From positions 837,501-901,500 of the forward strand of contig NZ_AP019551.1 in assembly GCF_009936215.1 (NCBI RefSeq): a DNA stretch of 64,000 nucleotides, written 5' to 3'. Origin of the DNA: Athalassotoga saccharophila. Lineage in GTDB: Bacteria; Thermotogota; Thermotogae; Mesoaciditogales; Mesoaciditogaceae. The position numbers were made by a program, and so were the translations under genes. The notes beneath the pieces were generated by a model. It was not told the origin of the DNA. It worked only from the letters and a program-made list of their open reading frames with translations, and searched no databases. Below are positions 53,502-64,000 of this stretch, in pieces (position 1 is the first letter of the stretch; each line of letters begins with the position of its first letter).

Positions 53502-53505
<4 letters not shown>
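52324..53505 (+). CDS. trmFO: Methylenetetrahydrofolate-tRNA-(uracil-54) methyltransferase TrmFO (short form)
   Basis: FAD- and folate-dependent enzyme making ribothymidine at position 54 of tRNA. FAD-binding VVGGGLAGSEAAYQIAQAG, the conserved VCSNSLKS with its cysteine, and FAGQITGVEGYVESIATGL are present. At 393 residues it is some 35-45 shorter than usual: it stops right after QPMYANFGILRR, where other TrmFO proteins continue with a C-terminal helix. GTG start, AGGAGGA ahead, overlapping the RsbW-like gene by four bases. Confidence 0.93.
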
Positions 53506-57986
<4,481 letters not shown>

Positions 57987-57996
57987 ATTTCCTCCT

Positions 57997-58458
57997 TCAT
58001 GCATTTCCGTTGAAAATCATTCCGCTCGGGATATGAGAGGTTTTATCGTAGGTCTTATCCTGAGATTTGAAAAGGTTCATTATAAGGTCAAATTCTTCAA
58101 GCCTGTAAGTTATCATTCTCTGAATTCCCAAATTTATAAGACTTACCTCATTTATAACGTTCGTCATCTTTGCAACGACAATGGCAAGATCGTGCCTTAA
58201 AGGCTCGTCGATCACGTTTATTATGGCCGAAATAGTAGGCTCTACTTTGAGATCATTCGTTATCTTGAGAGACAAATTCAACCTTTTTTGTTCGAGATCA
58301 TCGAGAACTCTAAGTTTATCTCTTTCTTTTTCCAAAACATTTTTCAACCTTTCAACATCGTTCTTTTCTATGGTATCTCTTTTTTCTTTGAGTATATCGG
58401 CAAGATCCAAGAATTGATCGTGCTCTTCTTCAAGTATCTTTATAAGTTCTTCAACCAT
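57997..58458 (-). CDS. flgN: FlgN-like flagellar chaperone
   Basis: Helical coiled-coil protein of 153 residues matching the FlgN pattern: N-terminal EELIKILEEEHDQFLDLADI, then KRDTIEKNDVERLKNVLEKE, and a C-terminal region for hook-associated proteins. FlgN escorts FlgK and FlgL to the export gate. It starts at the last base of the flgM stop, the classic flgM-flgN order, which supports the call. Confidence 0.82.
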   Translation of the reverse strand: MVEELIKILEEEHDQFLDLADILKEKRDTIEKNDVERLKNVLEKERDKLRVLDDLEQKRLNLSLKITNDLKVEPTISAIINVIDEPLRHDLAIVVAKMTNVINEVSLINLGIQRMITYRLEEFDLIMNLFKSQDKTYDKTSHIPSGMIFNGNA

Positions 58459-58742
58459 TAAAACTCACCCATCTCATTCATCATCTTTTTGACTATATTC
58501 TCGACATTCACGCTGTACTGTCCGGACTGGACAAGGGCCTTTATTTGATCGACCTTTTGTGACCTTTCCTTTTCTATATCGCTGACGCTCGATGCCATCG
58601 AAATGAAGGTTTTGAAATCTATCTTAGAATTGCCAACAAAAAGATCTTCATTTGATCTTTCTACCTTTTTAGACCTTTCTCCTTTTGGATCCTTTCCATT
58701 TTCCGGCTGGGGTATTCCGGATATCCCATCTATTCTCATCTT
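58458..58742 (-). CDS. flgM: Anti-sigma-28 factor FlgM
   Basis: Small 94-residue protein with an unstructured, polar N-terminus (starting MRIDGISGIP) and a C-terminal helical sigma-binding part, KVDQIKALVQSGQYSVNVENI, the FlgM signature. It holds back the flagellar sigma factor until the hook is complete. The ATG at 58742 follows GGAGGTGG; an in-frame ATG 15 bases earlier precedes that site. Confidence 0.88.
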   Translation of the reverse strand, partial: KMRIDGISGIPQPENGKDPKGERSKKVERSNEDLFVGNSKIDFKTFISMASSVSDIEKERSQKVDQIKALVQSGQYSVNVENIVKKMMNEMGEF

Positions 58743-58757
58743 ACCACCTCCGTACAT

Positions 58758-58786
58758 ATTATCGGCAGGATATTGCCAAAAGTCAA
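58758..58786 (-). promoter_or_regulatory. Promoter of flgM-flgN-osmC
   Basis: Minus strand: -35 TTGACT (58786-58781), 17-base spacer, -10 GATAAT (58763-58758). The spacer is inside an 11-bp inverted repeat (CGGCAGGATAT at 58763-58773 and 58792-58802). Confidence 0.65.
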
Positions 58787-58811
58787 GTGCGATATCCTGC
58801 CGTAGGGGTAA

Positions 58812-60086
58812 TTATTTTCCAACGTAAGAGTTAAGATCTAAAAGTCCATGACCGCTGAAGTTGAAAACTATGACCTTTTCTTCTCCACTTTTGGCGAACT
58901 CTTTTGCGTACCGCGCGACGCCTGCGATGGCATGACTTGTCTCTGGTGCCGGAATTATGCCTTCCGTTATCGCAAAAAGTTTTGCGTATTCAAAAGCCTC
59001 ATCCTGCGGAATGGCTATTGCCTTCATGTAATTTTCTTTGACAAGACGGCTTATTATAGGGGACGCACCGTGGTATCTCAATCCACCCGCGTAAATTGGA
59101 GGTGGAACGAATTCGGAACCGAGCGTGTACATCTTGAGCATCGGGGTAAGATGGGCCGTGTCTCCGTAATCGTATTTGTACTCTCCTTTCGTGAAGGACG
59201 GGCATTCAGTTGGCTCGCACGCCACTATTTCGAGGGATTTTTTCTTCATCTTTAAAGGAATAAATGGCAGTGTAAATCCTCCAAAGTTGGATCCGCCACC
59301 GAAACATCCTATCAAAACGTCTGGTTCCTCTCCGACAAGTTCGAGTTGCTTTTGCGTTTCCTGACCTATGACTGTCTGGTGCAAAAGCACGTGATCGAGC
59401 ACGCTTCCAAGGGAATAATGAGTTTTTTCTTTAGAGAGTGCGAATTCTATGGCCTCACTTATTGCCATTCCGAGAGAGCCTGTCGAGTCTGGTTTGATTT
59501 CGAGAATTTTCTTTCCGTAATTTGTGAAATCACTTGGACTGGGATGGATCTTTCCGTTAAAAAGGTTTACCATGTATTTTCTTGCCGGTTTCTGTTCAAA
59601 ACTTATCTTTACCATAAAGACATTCACGTCCAAGTTGAAATAGGCCCCTGCAAAGGCGAGAGCGCTTCCCCACTGACCGGCCCCCGTCTCAGTCGATATC
59701 TTCGTTGTCCCTTCAACGAGGTTGTAGTATGCTTGAGCAAGAGCCGTGTTGAGTTTGTGACTACCCGTAGGACTTACAGATTCGTTTTTGTAGTATATGC
59801 GGGCCGGGCTCTTTAGAGCCTTCTCAAATCCTATGGCCCTCACAAGCGGGGTAGGCCTGTAAAGCGCGTAAGCCTCTCTTACCTTCTGTGGAATTTCGAT
59901 GTACCTTTCTTTTGTGCCTTCCTGCATTACGAGAGCCTTTGGAAATAAGACTTCGAGTTTTTGCGGGTCCATTGGTTTCATATTCTGTGGATCGATCGGC
60001 GGATCGAGATCGAAAGGCAGATCTGCCTTGACATTGTACCAGTATTTCGGTATGTCCTCTTCTTTTAAATACACAAATCTCCTCAT
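58812..60086 (-). CDS. trpB2: Tryptophan synthase beta chain, TrpB2 type
   Basis: PLP enzyme of 424 residues of the TrpB2 subfamily, which makes tryptophan from indole and serine without TrpA activation. Schiff-base lysine in [14 protein letters not shown], glycine-rich phosphate loop [11 protein letters not shown], catalytic glutamate in [20 protein letters not shown]. The TrpB2 marks are the long N-terminal extension (residues 1-55) and the length. No trpA or other trp gene is near. Its transcription is controlled by the attenuator in front of it. Confidence 0.95.
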   Translation of the reverse strand: MRRFVYLKEEDIPKYWYNVKADLPFDLDPPIDPQNMKPMDPQKLEVLFPKALVMQEGTKERYIEIPQKVREAYALYRPTPLVRAIGFEKALKSPARIYYKNESVSPTGSHKLNTALAQAYYNLVEGTTKISTETGAGQWGSALAFAGAYFNLDVNVFMVKISFEQKPARKYMVNLFNGKIHPSPSDFTNYGKKILEIKPDSTGSLGMAISEAIEFALSKEKTHYSLGSVLDHVLLHQTVIGQETQKQLELVGEEPDVLIGCFGGGSNFGGFTLPFIPLKMKKKSLEIVACEPTECPSFTKGEYKYDYGDTAHLTPMLKMYTLGSEFVPPPIYAGGLRYHGASPIISRLVKENYMKAIAIPQDEAFEYAKLFAITEGIIPAPETSHAIAGVARYAKEFAKSGEEKVIVFNFSGHGLLDLNSYVGK

Positions 60087-60112
60087 TTCAATTCCTCCCT
60101 TCTAAAATGAAA

Positions 60113-60141
60113 ATCGGGGATCTTTTTTCAAGATCCCCGAT
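60113..60141 (-). terminator. Attenuator terminator of trpB2
   Basis: Minus strand 12-bp perfect stem ATCGGGGATCTT / AAGATCCCCGAT (60141-60130 and 60124-60113) followed by TTTTCATTTT. It lies between the leader peptide and trpB2. Confidence 0.92.
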
Positions 60142-60183
60142 GCTGAATTATGGCAAAAGGCACCAATCCCTTCAGCACCAGGG
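60135..60183 (-). promoter_or_regulatory. Antiterminator of the trp attenuator
   Basis: Minus strand: CCCTGGTGCTGAA (60183-60171, the last codons of the leader peptide) pairs over 13 bases with TTCAGCATCGGGG (60147-60135), with two G-U pairs. Its 3' arm includes seven bases (60141-60135) of the terminator stem, so the two structures exclude each other. Confidence 0.85.
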
Positions 60184-60228
60184 ACGGTACCACCACCAAT
60201 TTTCGACTTTGAAATTCAAACCAATCAT
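60172..60228 (-). CDS. trpL: Tryptophan leader peptide
   Basis: A 57-base reading frame on the minus strand encoding the 18-residue peptide MIGLNFKVENWWWYRPWC, with three Trp codons in a row (60198-60190) and a fourth near the end, then TGA. It is preceded by AAAGGTGAT at the right distance and by a good promoter. Four Trp in 18 residues directly before a terminator and trpB2 marks it as a ribosome-sensing leader. The stop codon lies inside the antiterminator arm. Confidence 0.93.
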   Translation of the reverse strand: MIGLNFKVENWWWYRPWC

Positions 60229-60245
60229 AAGATCACCTTTGATAA

Positions 60246-60274
60246 AATATATCATAGATTTTCCAAAAAGTCAA
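60246..60274 (-). promoter_or_regulatory. Promoter of trpL-trpB2
   Basis: Minus strand: -35 TTGACT (60274-60269), 17-base spacer, -10 TATATT (60251-60246). The transcript would begin near 60239, just before the leader-peptide ribosome site. Confidence 0.8.
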
Positions 60275-60416
60275 TTAAATAATCATCGATCCGGCAAGTA
60301 CCCATAATGGCTCGTGCCATGTAAATTGAGAAAATTGAAAATGGAAAATTTGCAATTTTCAATATCTACTCACTCTTCACCAATCAGAGATCCACCCGCT
60401 ACGCATCAAATTATGA

Positions 60417-60422
60417 TATACT
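60417..60422 (+). promoter_or_regulatory. -10 element upstream of hutU
   Basis: Extended -10 TGATATACT with hexamer TATACT at 60417-60422, about 32 bases before the start. No -35 seen. The gap 60275-60416 has no gene; it contains the word TCGATCCGGCA, also found at 12362-12372. Confidence 0.5.
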
Positions 60423-60454
60423 CTTTTTGAATTTTCAAAAAGGAGGAAGCCTTT

Positions 60455-62104
60455 ATGGAGAGGATAATAAGATCACCCAGAGGGAATCAATTAACGTGTA
60501 AATCTTGGCAGACAGAGGCTCCGATGCGCATGATAATGAATAATCTCGATCCGGAGGTTGCAAGAGATCCCGCCCATCTTATAGTTTACGGCGGAACGGG
60601 AAAGGCCGCAAGAAACTGGGAATCTTTTGATGCCATAGTGAACACGCTAAAGAGACTCAACGATGATGAAACTTTGGTCGTTCAATCCGGAAAACCTGTC
60701 GCAGTCTTCAGAACACACGTGTGGGCTCCGAGAGTTCTGATCTCGAATGCCATGTTAGTACCGAAATGGGCAGACTGGGAATATTTCAGAGAACTCGAGT
60801 CGAGAGGCCTGACGATGTTTGGACAGATGACGGCCGGCAGTTGGATATACATAGGAACGCAGGGAATTCTCCAAGGCACCTACGAGGTATTTTACGCAGT
60901 CGCCGAAAAGTACTTTGGCGGGACTCTTTCTGGGAAGATAGCGGTCACGGCAGGCCTTGGAGAGATGGGAGGAGCCCAGCCTTTGGCCGTAACCTTTAAC
61001 GGTGGCGTTATGATAGCGGTAGAGGTTGACAGGCGTATGATAGAAAGAAGGCTTGAAAAGCATTATCTCGATACATGGACGGATTCTTACGAAAAGGCCA
61101 TAAAGATGGCCAAAGAAGCGGCAAGGGAAGGACGGCCACTTTCAATAGGCCTTCTTGGAAATATCGCGGATATCCTTCCCAAAATGGTAAAGGATGGTTT
61201 TACACCCGATATAGTTACGGATCAAACCTCGGCCCACGATCCGCTTAACGGATATATCCCTTCGGGCATGGACGTCGAGAGTGCTGCCAAAATGAGAGAG
61301 AAGGACAGAGATGGTTATTTGAATAAAGTCTTCGATTCTATGGTAAAGCACGTTGAGGCCATCGTTGAGATGAAAAAACGCGGTGCAAAGGTCTTCGAAT
61401 ATGGAAATAATTTGAGGCGTATGGCATACGATCACGGTGCGAAGGATGCATTCGAGATCGTCGGATATGTGCCCGAATACATAAGGCCACTTTTTGCCCA
61501 AGGCAAAGGACCATTCAGATGGGTAGCACTTTCGGGCGATCCTCAGGACATATACAAAACAGATGAGGTTGTTTTAAAACTCTTCCCCTACGATGATCAT
61601 TTGAAAAGATGGATAAAGATGGCCCACGAGAAGGTCAACTGGCAGGGATTGCCCGCGAGGATATGCTGGCTCGGTCAGGGAGAAAGGGAGGCCTTTGGGC
61701 TTGAGATAAACAAGATGGTAAGAGAGGGCAAACTCTCTCCGATCGTGATAGGGCGCGATCACCATGATACCGGTTCCGTCGCTTCCCCTTACAGGGAGAC
61801 TGAGGCAATGAAGGATGGATCTGATGCGATAGCGGACTGGCCAATACTTAACGCACTTTTGAATACGTCTTCTGGCGCGACGTGGGTCTCCGTCCACCAC
61901 GGTGGTGGCGTTGGAATAGGTTATTCGATACACGCCGGTTTTGTATGCGTTGCAGACGGGACAAAGTTGGAAGACGAAAAGATATCGAGAGTTTTAAACA
62001 ACGATCCCGGAATCGGAGTCGTCCGTCATGCCGACGCGGGATACGAAATAGCGGTTGAAACTGCCAAGAAACACAACATAGATATGCCGATGGGAGGTTT
62101 TTGA
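60455..62104 (+). CDS. hutU: Urocanate hydratase
   Basis: NAD-dependent urocanase of 549 residues, the second step of histidine breakdown. Recognisable regions: [65 protein letters not shown] and [16 protein letters not shown], plus the C-terminal [23 protein letters not shown] after AAGGAGG. No other hut genes are in the window, so it may be separated from hutH/hutI. It shares one base with the next gene. Confidence 0.96.
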   Translation: MERIIRSPRGNQLTCKSWQTEAPMRMIMNNLDPEVARDPAHLIVYGGTGKAARNWESFDAIVNTLKRLNDDETLVVQSGKPVAVFRTHVWAPRVLISNAMLVPKWADWEYFRELESRGLTMFGQMTAGSWIYIGTQGILQGTYEVFYAVAEKYFGGTLSGKIAVTAGLGEMGGAQPLAVTFNGGVMIAVEVDRRMIERRLEKHYLDTWTDSYEKAIKMAKEAAREGRPLSIGLLGNIADILPKMVKDGFTPDIVTDQTSAHDPLNGYIPSGMDVESAAKMREKDRDGYLNKVFDSMVKHVEAIVEMKKRGAKVFEYGNNLRRMAYDHGAKDAFEIVGYVPEYIRPLFAQGKGPFRWVALSGDPQDIYKTDEVVLKLFPYDDHLKRWIKMAHEKVNWQGLPARICWLGQGEREAFGLEINKMVREGKLSPIVIGRDHHDTGSVASPYRETEAMKDGSDAIADWPILNALLNTSSGATWVSVHHGGGVGIGYSIHAGFVCVADGTKLEDEKISRVLNNDPGIGVVRHADAGYEIAVETAKKHNIDMPMGGF

Positions 62105-64000
62105 TGCATCTTAGCCTTAGAGAATACAATTTCGAGGCAAGCACAAAGTATGCCCTGCTTTCTTTGATTTTTTTCGGTCTGCTCGTGCTTTTTGCGATCT
62201 CATTTCCACCGAAGATCTTGCCCCTTTACGAATTAATGCTTTTCACATGGACGGTCTTTCTCGTTATCCTCACCTTCGACCCTCTCGCGTGGATGCCATT
62301 TGCCGTGACCCACACGCAATTTGCAAATGGGATGGCACTTGCCCTTTCGATAACTGTTGCAAGATCTGTAATTGAAGGAGGCTTTTTTGTTCCAAATGAA
62401 ATTCTTCTTGTCCTCTTGGGATTGTGGTGGGCAAGCGTTCTATTTCATTTTATAACGAGCGAATCCTTTATCTTTTCCTACCTTGGCGGAATAGAAAGAC
62501 AGATGGGAATGACTTTTAGGTTCACAATACCTGTCATCCTCTTTGCCGGATGGCAGGTTTTTGAGACAATAGGATCGTTTGCCTTCTTTGCGATCGTAAT
62601 ATCGGCCGGGATTGTCGAGATGATAATCCTTACACTACAATTTTTGGACGAAGATCACAGAATAAAGTACGATTTTTCCTATCTCAAATCGATGGGATTC
62701 AGAAGGTACACCGGAACCATCTCCAATCCAATCCCGGTCGCGAACTTTTTACTCACGATCCTTCCTTTAACCTTTGCGTTTTATCTCGATTCCCCTCTGT
62801 TTTTATTCTTTGTGATCTCTTACCTTGCCATAACATGGGGGCTTTTTCTCTCGCACGGCCGCGGATCTTACATAGCCTCCATTATAGTGTCCATTCTCGA
62901 GATCGTATACGTTATCTTCACACCAAGACCACTTTACATGATCGTAATCGCCTTAGCCGTTATCATCCTTCCCCCAATCCTTTACCTTTTTACACCCCAA
63001 GGAAAGGAGAACTGGAACAGGGTAAAGATAGTCATCGACTTTGTAAAGAGAAAGATAAAAAGGACAAATTCGAATACAGGTGGACAGGGACAGCCAGAAT
63101 CCTCGGCAGTTAACAGGGCCTTTATATGGAATGAATCGAGACGTGCCTTTGTGAGAAGACCATGGCTTGGGTATGGCATCGAAAATATAGCGAGGGCAAT
63201 GAGGAGCAAATTTTCAAGGAAGTCATCTGCGTATTTCATGACACAGGTTGTGGACAGATCGCACAATCATTATCTCGATCTCTTGTTGGAGGGTGGAATA
63301 ACCCATCTTCTGATATACCTCGCACTTGTCGTATTTTCGATATATTCCTCGATCGTAACTGGAATGCCTTGGATAGGCATAGCGATAGTTGGATATTCTT
63401 TAGATCTCATCTTTTCCTTTCCACTTCAGCCCAATTATCTCACCCTTATGCTTATACTTTCCGTCTCGGCCGGCCTTCAATTCTCATCCTTCCATTACCT
63501 TGGGTATGTCTTTTTAGGACTTTTTATACTCTATCTTGTCAATTTGTACTTTGCCCACTCCAACAACGTCGGAATGAGATACGTCCAACTTGCCTTTTCT
63601 GCTCAAAACCTTGGAGACGCAAAGGTTGCCCTCGACGCGACGCTTTCGGCCCTTAAGGTCTCTCCTTACGAGCAAAGGTTTTTTACGGTCGCGTCAAATG
63701 TTCTTGAAGGCATATCATCTATTGGAAAATTGCAATTCGAAGATTTGCACACCTTTCGGGTATGGTTTGAGGCGTCAAAAGACTTTATTCTAAAGCATTC
63801 GGAGGCACCGGATGTGCCATTCGGAACAATGTCAATGGTTTACGCAGTCGTTTTCAGTGCCACGAAGGATGCGAATTACGCGAATGAATCGTGGAACCTT
63901 GCAAAGATTTCGCTCAAGGTCAATCCATTTTCTCTGGCGGCAAGGAGGGCGGTGGTGACGCTTTTGAATGCTCTCGGTACGCTTTACAGCGATCGGAAGA
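62104..64000 (+). CDS. O-antigen ligase (Wzy_C) family membrane protein (partial)
   Basis: A long frame of at least 632 codons still open at the window edge. About 12 hydrophobic helices up to residue about 490, with the Wzy_C loop: RPWLGYGIENIARAM and RSHNHYLDLLLEGGI, the latter carrying the conserved HN and leucine-rich motif of O-antigen ligases and polymerases. A TPR-like helical region starts near residue 510 (LAFSAQNLGDAKVALDATLS). It probably polymerises or ligates surface polysaccharide. Start ATG overlaps the hutU stop (TGATG). Confidence 0.8.
   Translation, partial: MHLSLREYNFEASTKYALLSLIFFGLLVLFAISFPPKILPLYELMLFTWTVFLVILTFDPLAWMPFAVTHTQFANGMALALSITVARSVIEGGFFVPNEILLVLLGLWWASVLFHFITSESFIFSYLGGIERQMGMTFRFTIPVILFAGWQVFETIGSFAFFAIVISAGIVEMIILTLQFLDEDHRIKYDFSYLKSMGFRRYTGTISNPIPVANFLLTILPLTFAFYLDSPLFLFFVISYLAITWGLFLSHGRGSYIASIIVSILEIVYVIFTPRPLYMIVIALAVIILPPILYLFTPQGKENWNRVKIVIDFVKRKIKRTNSNTGGQGQPESSAVNRAFIWNESRRAFVRRPWLGYGIENIARAMRSKFSRKSSAYFMTQVVDRSHNHYLDLLLEGGITHLLIYLALVVFSIYSSIVTGMPWIGIAIVGYSLDLIFSFPLQPNYLTLMLILSVSAGLQFSSFHYLGYVFLGLFILYLVNLYFAHSNNVGMRYVQLAFSAQNLGDAKVALDATLSALKVSPYEQRFFTVASNVLEGISSIGKLQFEDLHTFRVWFEASKDFILKHSEAPDVPFGTMSMVYAVVFSATKDANYANESWNLAKISLKVNPFSLAARRAVVTLLNALGTLYSDRK

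Noticed and set aside
58763-58802. Intrinsic terminator of trpB2
   Set aside because: The stem is long with an 18-base loop but lacks a T-run on either strand; a promoter fits better, though a structural role remains possible.

Overview
The window reads as a chromosome segment of a flagellated, diderm, fermentative thermophile-type bacterium, most probably a member of the Thermotogota (a Kosmotogales/Mesoaciditogales-like relative is my guess, not a demonstrated fact). Pointers are the cheA-cheW-cheY-fliO-fliP-RNase G string, a GH57 glucanotransferase, a TrpB2-type tryptophan synthase, Lnt plus secretin/outer-membrane-type proteins, and strong GGAGG Shine-Dalgarno sites with many TTG/GTG starts. 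Genes are tightly packed, often overlapping by 1-8 bases, in long co-directional runs. I see no CRISPR array, transposase or prophage.

Layout. 1-5836 (minus): chemotaxis and flagellar export genes running into RNase G and a GH57 enzyme. 5865-6729 (minus): tmRNA and a four-tRNA cluster (Lys, Leu, Gly, Thr) with its own promoter and terminator. 6775-12254 (minus): pheS-pheT-suhB-fliJ-isoaspartyl peptidase. 12408-17352 (plus): a CsoR/CstR-type operator in front of ccdA, a thioredoxin with a rhodanese remnant, a DUF5685/J-protein pair, a membrane protein and RqcH. 17355-24996 (minus): rpmB-alr-yhaM-topA-lnt-GH13. 25064-26251: MFS exporter. 26322-32640 (minus): a B12-riboswitch-controlled cobalamin salvage operon of eight genes ending in an alpha-ribazole kinase/transporter pair. 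32661-34589 (minus): a beta-barrel-like protein, a VWA lipoprotein and a PAP2 enzyme. 34755-41397 (plus): a poorly characterised envelope/secretion locus with small secreted paralogues, one of them broken, a duplicated Ig-like protein and two secretin-related proteins. 41452-45664: DMT transporter, DUF6062 protein, and an ABC-2 exporter under a PadR regulator. 46000-57603 (plus): patatin, an inactive nitrilase-like protein, transketolase, queH, two regulators, trmFO, an HD-GYP phosphodiesterase and ligA. 57579-58742 (minus): flgM-flgN-osmC. 58812-60274 (minus): trpB2 behind a ribosome-mediated tryptophan attenuator. 60455-64000 (plus): hutU and the start of an O-antigen-ligase-like membrane protein that runs off the window.

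The most interesting items are: (1) a complete tryptophan attenuator with an 18-residue leader peptide carrying four Trp codons and a 13-bp antiterminator that excludes the terminator, in front of a stand-alone trpB2; (2) the 34.7-41.4 kb secretin-associated locus, in which one secretin paralogue has kept the N domains but appears to have replaced the secretin pore by a different beta-rich domain; (3) a sulfur/thiol-redox operon whose operator, CcdA and rhodanese-remnant thioredoxin suggest persulfide-responsive control; (4) a B12 salvage operon in which CblS/CblT seem to replace CobT; (5) a pseudo-nitrilase beside a patatin. All functional statements rest on reading motifs by eye; no database search was run.
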